Of a DNA stretch of 64,000 bases, positions 19,110-27,980 are shown one piece after another (the first letter of the stretch is position 1; each line of letters opens with the position of its first letter). Below the pieces are notes generated by a model. That model was not told where the DNA came from, searched no databases, and worked only from the letters and a program-made list of their open reading frames with translations. The stretch is taken from assembly GCF_051020515.1 (NCBI RefSeq), contig NZ_CP194857.1, forward strand, positions 2,542,001 to 2,606,000, in the 5' to 3' direction. Origin of the DNA: CALKWS01 sp051020515 (GTDB lineage Bacteria; Actinomycetota; Actinomycetes; Actinomycetales; Beutenbergiaceae). The translations under genes were made by a program, and so were the position numbers.

Positions 19110-20153
19110 ATGACCCAACCGCCCGCGCAGGGACCCGGTAGCGGACCGGAGGGTTCTGATCACCCCACCCAGTCCTTCGGTCACCCCGCAGCTGACCAGC
19201 CCACGCGTTCCTTCCCGTCCCCGGGTGGTGACGCTCAGCCGGGTTACGGCCAGCAGCCTGCTCATGGGCAGCCTGCCCAGGGTCAGCAGCCCGGTTACGG
19301 CCAGCAACCCGGCTACGGCCAGCAGCCTGGTTACGGCCAGCAGCCTAGTTACGGCCAGCAGCCTGCTCATGGGCAGCCCGGTTATGGTCAGCAGGCCGGC
19401 TACGGCGGAGCGTCCGGGCCGCAGCAACGCCGTCGGTCGCCCGCACCGATCGTGGTCGGGGTGATAGTGGCCGTACTGGTGCTCGCTGGCCTGGTCTTCG
19501 CCGCTGTGAGCCTCGCCGGCGGCGATGACGAGGACCCGGCCGTAGGCCCCGGGACCGAGGAGACGACGCAGGCACCGGACGCGGGGGACCAGCCTGAACC
19601 GGCCAACACCGATACGGGTGAGGACACCGACGAAGGGAGCGCCGACGAGGGGGACGCCGGCGAGGAGGGCGCGGCCGAGGACGACGCCCGTGACGAACCC
19701 GAGACCGAGCCCACCGGTGGCGAGTTGTACGACCACCTGAACCAGCACGCCACCGTGGTGGACGCGGAGAACTCCCAGTGGACCATCGACGAGGCCGGCT
19801 GGACCGACCACGAACTCGACGGGGCCAGCCCGGCCGAGGCCTACACCGCCGACTTCACCTCAGATGCCGACGAGTCCCTGACCATGTGGGCCGCGCTGTG
19901 GGATGACCTCGACGAGGCGGTCACCACCGCCGAGGGGCTGGTGGACGAACGCGGCCCCGCCGATGAGACCGGCGAGGTCTGGCGTATCGAGGATGACTCC
20001 GAGGTTGAGGACGACCTCGCGTACGGCGTCTTCCACATGTGGCAGGACGGATCCCAGATCGAGGTGATCTGGTGGGACGACACCGGCGTGGTGCGGCACC
20101 TGAGCGGACCGGCCGAATCCACCTGGGACTTCTACCTGTGGGTCTCGATCTGA
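19110..20153 (+). CDS. Pro/Gln-rich repeat protein with one membrane segment
   Basis: A 347-residue protein of unknown function. The N-terminal 110 residues are low complexity, with about eight copies of GYGQQP or AHGQP. One hydrophobic segment follows at about 112-133 (APIVVGVIVAVLVLAGLVFA). Next is an acidic disordered stretch (130-200) and a folded C-terminal domain rich in Trp and acidic residues (WTIDEAGWTDHELDGAS to AESTWDFYLWVSI). Topology is probably repeat region inside, acidic linker and domain outside. Similar N-termini occur in many actinobacterial membrane proteins. A TACGAT box at about 19045 could be its -10. The DALR gene starts four bases after its stop. Confidence 0.75.
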   Translation: MTQPPAQGPGSGPEGSDHPTQSFGHPAADQPTRSFPSPGGDAQPGYGQQPAHGQPAQGQQPGYGQQPGYGQQPGYGQQPSYGQQPAHGQPGYGQQAGYGGASGPQQRRRSPAPIVVGVIVAVLVLAGLVFAAVSLAGGDDEDPAVGPGTEETTQAPDAGDQPEPANTDTGEDTDEGSADEGDAGEEGAAEDDARDEPETEPTGGELYDHLNQHATVVDAENSQWTIDEAGWTDHELDGASPAEAYTADFTSDADESLTMWAALWDDLDEAVTTAEGLVDERGPADETGEVWRIEDDSEVEDDLAYGVFHMWQDGSQIEVIWWDDTGVVRHLSGPAESTWDFYLWVSI

Positions 20154-20157
20154 CGTT

Positions 20158-20943
20158 GTGTGGCAGGAGGACCTGACCGGCCAGGTGGCCGCGGCGCTCG
20201 ATCGTGACGATCTGGTGCTGGTGCGCGCACCTGCCGATCAGGGCGACTGGGCGACCCTGGTGCTACCGCCGCGACCAGTGGGGTCGGTGCTGGACCTGCC
20301 GGTCGTGCAGCGGACGACCTGGCAGCATGGCCGGCTCTTCCTCACCCTGACCACCACCGCTCGCGGTCAGGTCGTGGCCGACGTCCTCACCGGACGGAAC
20401 CCGCCACCGCCGGCCCCGCCGCCGGCCGACTCCGAGCGGGCCAGGCGCTCGGCGACACTGGCTCGCGCCGGTGGCGGAGTCGACCTCATGCCCGGCCGGC
20501 TCTACCCGGTACGTCGTGCCCGTGCCCGAACCGCGATGCTGCTGCGCCAGGGCGTCGACCACGGGGTGCTGCCTGCGCCCGAGGGCCCGGCCGGCGACGT
20601 ACTGCCCGGGGTGCTGGCAGGGATCTGGCGGGACCTGGCGCACACCCGCACCGAGGACGCCCGCACCCGCGCGCTGCTGCTGGCGCTGGCGGCCGCCCAC
20701 CTGGCCCGCCATCGCGCCCGCCTTCAGGACCGTGGCGCCCCGGTGGTGTCCAACCTCCGGCAGATCACGGGCGCGTTCACCGACTGGTTCGCCCACTCCC
20801 GGTCCACACCCCGTGGCCCGATCACCGCTGATGCCCCCATCATGGATACCTACCGCCTCAACCTCGCCCTGGCCTGTGCGACCGGGCTGGTGCTCCGCAC
20901 CGGCCTGCGGGAACTGGGCCTGACCGCACCGGAGAACCTGTGA
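20158..20943 (+). CDS. DALR anticodon-binding domain protein (ArgRS-derived, no catalytic core)
   Basis: A 261-residue protein whose C-terminal half resembles the DALR anticodon-binding domain of arginyl-tRNA synthetase. The end ALACATGLVLRTGLRELG followed by LTAPENL aligns with the usual ArgRS terminus, and the helical ALAAAHLARHRARLQ precedes it. The HIGH and KMSKS-type catalytic motifs are absent. In many actinobacteria argS lies directly upstream of lysA; here this protein occupies that place, overlapping lysA by four bases (GTGA). It may bind tRNA without charging it; this is inference. The GTG start at 20158 is close to the stop of the preceding gene. A complete argS must exist elsewhere. 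Confidence 0.7.
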   Translation: MWQEDLTGQVAAALDRDDLVLVRAPADQGDWATLVLPPRPVGSVLDLPVVQRTTWQHGRLFLTLTTTARGQVVADVLTGRNPPPPAPPPADSERARRSATLARAGGGVDLMPGRLYPVRRARARTAMLLRQGVDHGVLPAPEGPAGDVLPGVLAGIWRDLAHTRTEDARTRALLLALAAAHLARHRARLQDRGAPVVSNLRQITGAFTDWFAHSRSTPRGPITADAPIMDTYRLNLALACATGLVLRTGLRELGLTAPENL

Positions 20944-22287
20944 GCACACCACCTGACGCCCACCTGTGGCCGTCCCGCACCACCGTGACCGAGGGGGCGT
21001 GGTCCGTGGACGGGCTTTCCCTCGCTGACATCGCCGAGGAGTTCGGCACACCCTCATACGTGCTGGACGTGGCCACGCTGCGGGAGCGGGCCCGGCGCTA
21101 CCGCGACGCCCCCTCGCCGGCGCGCATTCGCTCCGCAGGGCATCGAGGTGGACGTCTACTACGCCTCCAAGGCCTTCAGTTCCACCGCGGTGCTGCGCTG
21201 GGTGCACGAGGAAGGCTTGGCGGTGGACGTGGCGAGCCTGGGGGAACTTTCCACCGCGCTGAAGGCGCAGGTGCCACCCACCCGGCTCGGCCTGCACGGG
21301 AACAACAAGTCCGACGACGAACTTGACCTGGCGGTGCGCTCCGGTGTGGGACGCATCGTCGTGGACTCACTGGAGGAGATCGAGCGTCTGGCACAGGTAG
21401 CCGCCGCGCACGGGGTGCGCCAGGGCGTCCTGGTGCGGGTGACCACAGGAGTGCACGCCGGCGGGCACGACTTCATCGCGACCGCGCACGAGGACCAGAA
21501 GTTCGGGCTGTCGCTGGCCACCGGCGCGGCCCGCCGGGCGCTGGAGACCATCGCTGCCACCACCTCGTTGCGCCTGCTCGGCCTGCACTCCCACATCGGC
21601 TCCCAGATCACCGGCAGCGCTGGATTCGCCGCGGCTGCCCAGGCGCTGCTGGGCCTGCGCGCCGACTTCGCCGCCGACCAGGACTACGTGATGCCAGAGG
21701 TGGATCTCGGTGGTGGCTTCGGAGTGGCTTACACACCCGGTGAGCAGGAACTCGACATCACCGCGGCCGCCGGCGAACTCGCCGAGGTGGTGCGCTCCCG
21801 GAGTTCCCGGGACGGGCTGCCTGCCCCGGCTATCTCCTTCGAGCCCGGGCGGGCGATCATCGCCCCGGCGATGCTGACTCTGTACCGGGTCGGCACGTGC
21901 AAACCGGTGCGCACCGAGGAAGGCACCACCAGGCTCTATGTCTCGGTCGACGGGGGGATGAGCGATAACCTGCGCCCGGCCCTGTACGGGGCCGATTACC
22001 ACGCACAGGTGGTCGGCCGGGACGTCCCCGGCGATACCGTGGCGGCCCGTGTGGTGGGTATGCACTGCGAGAGCGGGGACATCGTGGTGCGTGACGTGAG
22101 GCTGCCGGCCGGGATCAGCCGCGGGGACCTGCTCGCGGTTCCGGTCACTGGAGCCTACGGACGCTCAATGGCCTCCAACTACAACCTGGTGCCCCGACCC
22201 GGAGTGGTCGCGGTGCAGGACGGGGCGGCGCGCGAGATCGTGCGCCGCGAGAGCGTGGCCGACCTGCTCGCACTCGACGTGGGCTGA
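20940..22287 (+). CDS. lysA: Diaminopimelate decarboxylase LysA (one frameshift)
   Basis: PLP enzyme making L-lysine from meso-diaminopimelate. The N-terminal part (WSVDGLSLADIAEEFGTPSY) is in one frame. The rest, from FAPQGIEVDVYYASKAFSS (PLP lysine in YYASKAF) to the end, is in another; the switch lies at about 21110-21132. Later landmarks are GLHSHIGSQITGSAGF, the phosphate-binding LGGGFGVAYTP, EPGRAIIAPA and the cysteine-containing GMHCESGDIVVRD of the dimer active site. Removing one base gives 448 residues, the standard length. It overlaps the DALR gene and precedes hom, so lysine and threonine genes are clustered. Confidence 0.93.
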
Positions 22288-22393
22288 GCCGGCACCAGCC
22301 TCGCCCCCCCGTCCACCCGTCCACGCATCGGTCAGCACCACGGGCCTTCCACGGCGCCCCTTAGGGTGAGTCCGTCACCGCCGAGAGGAGATC

Positions 22394-23701
22394 ATGGACA
22401 CCATCGCGTCAGAACCAGTCCTGCGGGTCGCCGTGCTGGGCTGCGGAACGGTCGGCACCGAGGTGATCCGGGGACTGCGCACGCAGGCCGAGGAACTGGC
22501 TGCCCGCAGCGGGACCCGCATGGAGATCAGTGCGATCATCGTGCGTGACACCACCCTCGCGCGAGACCCGGTGGTGCCGACGGAGTTGCTGGGCACCGAT
22601 GCCCGGGCCGCGGTCGAGTCGGCCGACCTCGTGGTGGAGTTGATGGGCGGTATCGAACCGGCGCGCAGCCTCATCGTGGCCGCACTGCGCCGCGGTGCCG
22701 GCGTGGTCACGGCGAACAAGGCGCTGCTCGCCACCCACGGCCCGGAGTTGTTCGAGGCCGCCGACGCCGCCGAGGCGGACCTGTTCTTCGAGGCTGCGGT
22801 GGCCGGTGCGGTGCCGGTGGTGCGCGGGGTGCGCGAATCCCTGGCCGGAGACTCCATCAGTCGCATCGTGGGCATCGTCAACGGCACCACGAACTACATC
22901 CTGGACCAGATGAGCACCGCGGGCGTCGACTTCGACGAGGCCCTGGCCCAGGCCAAAGCCCTGGGCTACGCCGAGGCTGACCCCACCGCTGACGTCGACG
23001 GGCTGGACGCCGCGGCCAAGACGGCGATCCTGGCCTCCCTGGCCTTCCACTCCCGTATCCACCTCGATGACGTGGCGGTCTCCGGGATCCGCGACATCAC
23101 GCCCTCGGACATCGCGGCGGCCAAGCACTCCGGCCACGTGCTCAAACTGCTGGCGATCGCCGAACAGCGTCAGGACGAGACCGCCCGCGGCGTCGCGGTG
23201 CGGGTCCACCCTGCGCTCATCCCGCTGGACCACCCCCTCGCCAATGTGCGGGAGGCCTACAACGCCGTGCTGGTGCAGGCCGAGGGCGCGGGCACGCTGA
23301 TGTTCTACGGCGCCGGTGCCGGCGGAGCGCCGACAGCCTCGGCGGTGCTGGGTGACCTGGTCGCTGCGGCCCGCCACCGCTCCACCGGGGGGCGGGCACC
23401 GGCGGAGTCCGACTACGCCGCGCTGCGCTCCCTGCCGGCCGAGTACGTGCAGACGCGTTACCAGGTGCGCCTGGAGGTGCGCGACCGGCCCGGCGTGCTG
23501 GCCACGCTGGCGACCACCGTGTCGGAGCAGCACGTCTCGGTGGAGACCGTGCGGCAGACGGCCACCGAGGAGGGCCAGGCCACGCTGGTGCTCATCACCC
23601 ACCTGGCCGATGAGCGGGCCCTGCAGGCGATGATCGAGGCAGTCGATAGGCTCGAGGACGTGCTGAGGATCTCCTCGGTGCTACGCGTGGAGGGACACTG
23701 A
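22394..23701 (+). CDS. hom: Homoserine dehydrogenase
   Basis: Reduces aspartate semialdehyde to homoserine, the branch point to threonine and methionine. The 435-residue protein has the NAD(P) motif VAVLGCGTVGTEVIRGL at the N-terminus, the conserved TANKALLATHGPELFEAAD, GIVNGTTNYILDQM and the catalytic segment ADPTADVDGLDAAAKTAI. A C-terminal ACT domain (about 355-430, VRDRPGVLATLATTVSEQHV) indicates allosteric control by threonine. Start ATG at 22394 follows a strong GAGAGGAG site. Its stop overlaps the thrC ATG by one base, forming hom-thrC-thrB. Confidence 0.95.
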   Translation: MDTIASEPVLRVAVLGCGTVGTEVIRGLRTQAEELAARSGTRMEISAIIVRDTTLARDPVVPTELLGTDARAAVESADLVVELMGGIEPARSLIVAALRRGAGVVTANKALLATHGPELFEAADAAEADLFFEAAVAGAVPVVRGVRESLAGDSISRIVGIVNGTTNYILDQMSTAGVDFDEALAQAKALGYAEADPTADVDGLDAAAKTAILASLAFHSRIHLDDVAVSGIRDITPSDIAAAKHSGHVLKLLAIAEQRQDETARGVAVRVHPALIPLDHPLANVREAYNAVLVQAEGAGTLMFYGAGAGGAPTASAVLGDLVAAARHRSTGGRAPAESDYAALRSLPAEYVQTRYQVRLEVRDRPGVLATLATTVSEQHVSVETVRQTATEEGQATLVLITHLADERALQAMIEAVDRLEDVLRISSVLRVEGH

Positions 23702-24762
23702 TGGCCAAGCCGTGGCGGGGCGTGATCGCCGAGTACGCCGAGCGACTGCCGATCGATGACGTGGATCCGGTCATCACCTTGGGTGAAGGTGGTACCCCGC
23801 TGGTCCCGGCCCCGAGCCTCTCGGCCGCGACCGGCGCCCAGGTTCACATCAAGGTCGAGGGCGCCAACCCCACCGGGTCGTTCAAGGACCGCGGGATGAC
23901 GATGGCGATGAGCAAAGTGGCCGGCGCCGGCACCGAGGTTGTGGTCTGCGCCTCCACCGGGAACACCTCGGCCTCGGCCGCGGCCTACGCAGTCCGGGCC
24001 GGGCTGCGCTGCGCGGTGATCCTGCCCGCCGGAAAGATCGCGGCGGGCAAGCTCGCCCAGGCGATCGTGCACGGTGCCGAACTGGTGGCCGTGGACGGGA
24101 ACTTCGACGACTGCCTGCGGATCGTGCGGCACCTGTCCCAGGCCTACCCGGTGGCACTGGTGAACTCGGTGAACCCGTACCGGCTGCACGGGCAGAAGAC
24201 GGCTGCCTTCGAGGTGGTCGACGTCCTGGGGGACGCCCCGCACATCCACGTGCTCCCGGTGGGCAACGCCGGGAACATCAGCGCCTACTGGATGGGGTAC
24301 CGGGAGTACCTCAGCGATGACCTGGCCACCCGCACCCCACAGATGTGGGGCGTCCAGGCCGAGGGCGCGGCTCCGCTGGTCAAGGGGGAGGTGGTGGAGC
24401 ACCCGGAGACCGTGGCCACCGCGATCCGGATCGGCAACCCCGCCTCCTGGGAACTGGCGGTGGCGGCGCGGGACGATTCCGGCGGGCGCATCGACGCCGT
24501 CAGTGACGCCCAGATCCTGGCTGCCCAGGAGCTCCTGGCCCGCGAGGTGGGCATCTTCGTCGAACCGGCCTCCGCGGCGAGCGTGGCCGGTCTGCTCTCC
24601 CGCGCCGAGGAGGGAGCGGTGCCCGAAGGCGCCCAGGTGGTGTGCACCGTGACCGGGAACGGCCTGAAGGACACCGCTACCGCGTTGGGGCAGCGCCAGG
24701 TCGACCCGCCCGTGATCTCCACCGACCCGGCAGCTGCGGCCCGCGCACTCGGATTGGACTGA
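23701..24762 (+). CDS. thrC: Threonine synthase
   Basis: PLP-dependent enzyme converting O-phosphohomoserine to threonine. The 353-residue length and the lack of an N-terminal extension fit the short bacterial/archaeal class. The PLP lysine is K62 in GANPTGSFKDRGMTMAMSKV; the phosphate-binding loop is CASTGNTSASAAAYAVRAGL, and GNAGNISAYWMGY follows. It overlaps the hom stop by one base and is separated from thrB by three bases, so the three genes are one transcription unit. Confidence 0.95.
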   Translation: MAKPWRGVIAEYAERLPIDDVDPVITLGEGGTPLVPAPSLSAATGAQVHIKVEGANPTGSFKDRGMTMAMSKVAGAGTEVVVCASTGNTSASAAAYAVRAGLRCAVILPAGKIAAGKLAQAIVHGAELVAVDGNFDDCLRIVRHLSQAYPVALVNSVNPYRLHGQKTAAFEVVDVLGDAPHIHVLPVGNAGNISAYWMGYREYLSDDLATRTPQMWGVQAEGAAPLVKGEVVEHPETVATAIRIGNPASWELAVAARDDSGGRIDAVSDAQILAAQELLAREVGIFVEPASAASVAGLLSRAEEGAVPEGAQVVCTVTGNGLKDTATALGQRQVDPPVISTDPAAAARALGLD

Positions 24763-24765
24763 GCG

Positions 24766-25656
24766 GTGCGGCTGGTCCGTGATCAGGTCACCGTGACGGT
24801 GCCCGCCACGTGCGCGAACCTGGGTCCGGGTTTCGACTCGTTCGGACTGGCCGTGGCCATCCATGACGTGGTGCAGGTCCGCGCCACCACCGGCGCCACC
24901 CGCGTGCACGTCAGCGGCGCCGGGGCGCAAGAGGTGCCCGACGGCGAGGAGCACCTGGTGGTCCGCGCGATGCGGGTGGCCCTGGACCAGGTGGGCGCCC
25001 CACAGGCGGGGCTGGAACTGCGGTGCGCCAATGCGATCCCGCACGGGCGAGGACTGGGGTCCTCCGCCGCAGCGGTGGTCGCCGGGTTGCTGGCGGTGCG
25101 GGAACTGATCTCCGAGCCCGAGCCCCTGGACGACGGGCTCATCCTGCAGTTGGCCACCGAACTCGAAGGCCACCCCGACAACGCCGCCCCGGCCCTGCAC
25201 GGGGGCGCCACCATCGCCTGGACGGACCAGGGACAGGCCCACGCGGCACAGGTACCGGTGCATGACCTGGAGGTCACGGTGCTGATCCCGCAGCGCCGGC
25301 TGTCCACCTCCCGGGCTCGTACCGCGCTTCCACGAACCATCGCCCATGCCGACGCCGCCGCCAACTCCGCCCGCGCCGGGCTGCTCACGCTCGCACTGGG
25401 CAGCCGCCCGGATCTGTTGTTCGCAGCCACCCAGGACTGGCTGCACCAGCGTTACCGGGCCGACGTGATGCCGGAGAGCCTGGAGTTGCTGGACCGGTTG
25501 CGCCGGGCGGGCCTGCCTGCGGTGATCTCCGGCGCCGGACCCACCTTGCTGCTGTTCGGGGCCCTGCCGGCAGAGCAACTGGCCACCATCCCGGCCGGCT
25601 GGCGGGTGCGCCACCCCGACGTCGACCGGCACGGACCGCGGGTCGCCGCGCCCTGA
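24766..25656 (+). CDS. thrB: Homoserine kinase
   Basis: GHMP kinase phosphorylating homoserine for threonine synthase. The 296-residue protein has the ATP loop IPHGRGLGSSAAAVVAGLLA, the N-terminal PATCANLGPGFDSFGLAVAI motif typical of ThrB, and the C-terminal glycine-rich VISGAGPTLLLFGALP. The GTG start at 24766 lies three bases after the thrC stop, without a distinct ribosome-binding site, consistent with coupled translation. It is the last gene of the aspartate-family cluster; rho has its own promoter downstream. Confidence 0.95.
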   Translation: MRLVRDQVTVTVPATCANLGPGFDSFGLAVAIHDVVQVRATTGATRVHVSGAGAQEVPDGEEHLVVRAMRVALDQVGAPQAGLELRCANAIPHGRGLGSSAAAVVAGLLAVRELISEPEPLDDGLILQLATELEGHPDNAAPALHGGATIAWTDQGQAHAAQVPVHDLEVTVLIPQRRLSTSRARTALPRTIAHADAAANSARAGLLTLALGSRPDLLFAATQDWLHQRYRADVMPESLELLDRLRRAGLPAVISGAGPTLLLFGALPAEQLATIPAGWRVRHPDVDRHGPRVAAP

Positions 25657-25667
25657 GGGGCCCGGCG

Positions 25668-25886
25668 TTGATTTCTGGGGAGAGTGCGGTGCTAGGCTTG
25701 CATCGCACCCCGGGCGGGCGTGGACACGCCGCCGTTGACCAGGGTGTACCCCCAAAGTTTTCAGGCGCTGTGGCGCGGGCCGGTGCTTTCCGGCCGTGCG
25801 GCGCACCGACGCCGGTGATCGCACCGGCAGACTCTCGTGCCTGGGCCCGGTGACCGGGCCCTGGTCTCATCGAGGGAAGGAACCTC
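25668..25886 (+). promoter_or_regulatory. rho promoter and structured 5-prime leader
   Basis: TTGATT (about 25668-25673) and TAGGCT, 19 bases downstream, form a plausible -35/-10 pair. The resulting leader is about 185 bases. It contains GCCGGT/ACCGGC (25811-25828), and just before the ribosome-binding site a strong hairpin GGGCCCGG-TGA-CCGGGCCC at 25843-25861. rho genes are commonly autoregulated through the leader; a stem this close to the AAGGAAC site could modulate translation. The regulation is inferred, the structures are seen. Confidence 0.5.
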
Positions 25887-27938
25887 GTGACCGATACCAC
25901 CAACGCCCCCGGCGGCGACCTCAGTGCGCTCAAGGTTGCCCAGCTGCAGCAGATCGCGGCCGAACTCGGCATCAAGGGCGCCCGGCGGATGCGCAAGAGC
26001 GATCTGATCGACGCCCTCCGCTCGGGTCAGGGCGGCCCGGCACAGCCCGAGCGCCCAGCCGAGACACCCACGCAGGGCACACTCGACGGCGATGACGGCG
26101 GTACGGCCACCGCGAGCGGAGATCCCGCCCCGGGCGGGGCGGGCCCGCGCCAGGATGCACCGGAGGGGGTCTCGCAGCAGCGCGGCCGTGCTCCGCAGGG
26201 TCCCTCCGGCGGTGCCGGTGGCTCCGGTGACTCCGACCGGAACGGGAAGAAGGATCGGCAGGGCGGGCAGGGACAGCAGGACCAACCCGGTCGGCAGGAC
26301 CGGCGGGATCAGCAGGACACGTCGGATCAGCAGGGAAAGCAAGCCCAGCAGGACCCGTCCGGTAGGCGGGGCCAGCAGGATCAGCCGGGTCGGCAAGCCC
26401 AGCAGGGCAAGCAAGCCCAGCAGGACCAACAGGGCAAGCAAGCCCAGCAGGGCAAGCAAGCCCAGCAGGACCAACAGGGCAAGCAAGCCCAGCAGCGCGG
26501 CCAGGGTGAGAAGTCCGGGCAGGGCGACCGTCGTCGTCCCAGCGTCGATGACATCCAGTTGCCCGAGCCGCGCGGCCTGGACTCCGAGGGCGACCAGCGC
26601 CGTCGAGCCACCCGCGGCCAGGGAAGTCCGGGGCCCTCCGATGGCGACTTCCGCCCCGATGACTCCGACCGCGGTAACCGGCGGCGCCGGGGGCGCGAGC
26701 GGAGCCGGGACCGTAAGCGTCGCGGTGGGCGCTCCGAGGAGGCGAACTACGACGACGTCGAGATCTCACCCGATGATGTGCTGATCCCGATCGCGGGGAT
26801 CCTGGACATCCTGGACAACTACGCATTCGTGCGGACCTCCGGGTACTTCCCCGGCTCGAACGACGTCTACGTCTCGCTGAACCAGGTGAAGAAGCACGGG
26901 TTGCGCCGGGGTGATGCGATCGTTGGTGCGGTCCGTCAGCCCCGGGAGGGCGAACAGGCGAACCAGCGGCAGAAGTTCAACGCCCTGGTGCGACTGGACA
27001 CCGTGAACGGGGCTCCGGCCACCGAGGCGCTGGACCGTCCCGAGTTCGATTCGCTGACGCCCTTGTACCCCAGCGAACGCCTTCGACTGGAGACCACGGC
27101 CTCGAACCTGACCACCCGGGTCGTCGATCTGGCCGCCCCGCTGGGCAAGGGCCAGCGTGGGCTGATCGTGGCGCCGCCCAAGGCCGGGAAGACGGTCCTG
27201 CTGCAGCAGATCGCCAATGCGGTCTCGGACAACAACCCCGAGGCTCACCTGATGGTGGTGCTGGTGGACGAGCGCCCCGAAGAGGTCACCGACATGCAGC
27301 GCACGGTCAAGGGTGAGGTCATCTCCTCCACCTTCGACCGACCCGCCTCGGATCACACCGTGGTGGCCGAACTGGCGATCGAGCGGGCCAAGCGGCTGGT
27401 CGAACTCGGCCAGGATGTGGTGGTGCTGCTGGACTCCCTGACCCGGTTGGCGCGCGCCTACAACCTGGCCCTGCCCGCCTCCGGCCGGGTGCTCTCCGGC
27501 GGCATGGATGCTGCGGCGCTGTACCCACCGAAGCGGTTCTTCGGTGCCGCGCGCAACATCGAGCACGGGGGATCCCTGACCATCCTGGCCTCGGCTGCGG
27601 TGGAGACCGGTTCGACCATGGACGAGGTGATCCTCGAGGAGTTCGAGGGCACCGCGAACTCCGAGGTGCGGCTCAGTCGCGAACTGGCGGACAAGCGGAT
27701 CTTCCCGTCGGTGGACGTCAATGCCTCCAGCACCCGCCGGGAGGAGTTGCTGATCGGGGAGGGCCAGTTGCAGATCGCGTGGAAACTGCGCCGCAGCCTG
27801 GCCGGGAAGAGTCCCCAGGAAGTGATCGAGGCGTTGTTGACCCGGATGCGTGGTTCGGCCACCAACGCCGAGTTCCTGGCCACCGTGAACAAGACCACTA
27901 CCTCCACCGGCAGGGCCGCGAGCAAGGCTGCCAACTGA
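25887..27938 (+). CDS. rho: Transcription termination factor Rho with Gln-rich insertion
   Basis: Hexameric RNA-dependent ATPase that ends transcription. The 683-residue protein has the N-terminal helical Rho_N domain at 10-47 (LSALKVAQLQQIAAELGIKG). A 240-residue insertion follows: Gln-rich at about 125-210 with repeated GKQAQQ and DQQ units, then Arg/Gly-rich at 235-285 (NRRRRGRERSRDRKRRGGR). Next come the RNA-binding cold-shock domain (ILDILDNYAFVRTSGYFPGS) and the RecA-like core with Walker A PPKAGKTVLLQQIA, Walker B VVVLLDSLTRLARA and a C-terminal R-loop. Such insertions are typical of actinobacterial Rho, but the glutamine bias here is unusual. GTG start at 25887 follows AAGGAAC. prfA follows after 42 bases. 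Confidence 0.95.
   Translation: MTDTTNAPGGDLSALKVAQLQQIAAELGIKGARRMRKSDLIDALRSGQGGPAQPERPAETPTQGTLDGDDGGTATASGDPAPGGAGPRQDAPEGVSQQRGRAPQGPSGGAGGSGDSDRNGKKDRQGGQGQQDQPGRQDRRDQQDTSDQQGKQAQQDPSGRRGQQDQPGRQAQQGKQAQQDQQGKQAQQGKQAQQDQQGKQAQQRGQGEKSGQGDRRRPSVDDIQLPEPRGLDSEGDQRRRATRGQGSPGPSDGDFRPDDSDRGNRRRRGRERSRDRKRRGGRSEEANYDDVEISPDDVLIPIAGILDILDNYAFVRTSGYFPGSNDVYVSLNQVKKHGLRRGDAIVGAVRQPREGEQANQRQKFNALVRLDTVNGAPATEALDRPEFDSLTPLYPSERLRLETTASNLTTRVVDLAAPLGKGQRGLIVAPPKAGKTVLLQQIANAVSDNNPEAHLMVVLVDERPEEVTDMQRTVKGEVISSTFDRPASDHTVVAELAIERAKRLVELGQDVVVLLDSLTRLARAYNLALPASGRVLSGGMDAAALYPPKRFFGAARNIEHGGSLTILASAAVETGSTMDEVILEEFEGTANSEVRLSRELADKRIFPSVDVNASSTRREELLIGEGQLQIAWKLRRSLAGKSPQEVIEALLTRMRGSATNAEFLATVNKTTTSTGRAASKAAN
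26390..26510 (+). repeat. Tandem repeat encoding GKQAQQ units in Rho
   Basis: Units of 18 bp (GKQAQQ) and 27 bp (GKQAQQDQQ) alternate several times with near-perfect nucleotide identity, core GGCAAGCAAGCCCAGCAG. The nucleotide-level identity suggests recent expansion by slippage, so copy number may vary between strains. Confidence 0.85.
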
Positions 27939-27980
27939 GCATCCGGTGTGCCGGTGGGCAACTTCTGAGAGGCTGTCGTG

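Noticed and set aside
26390..26510. CRISPR-like repeats in rho
   Set aside because: They are coding tandem repeats without unique spacers and stay in frame with Rho.
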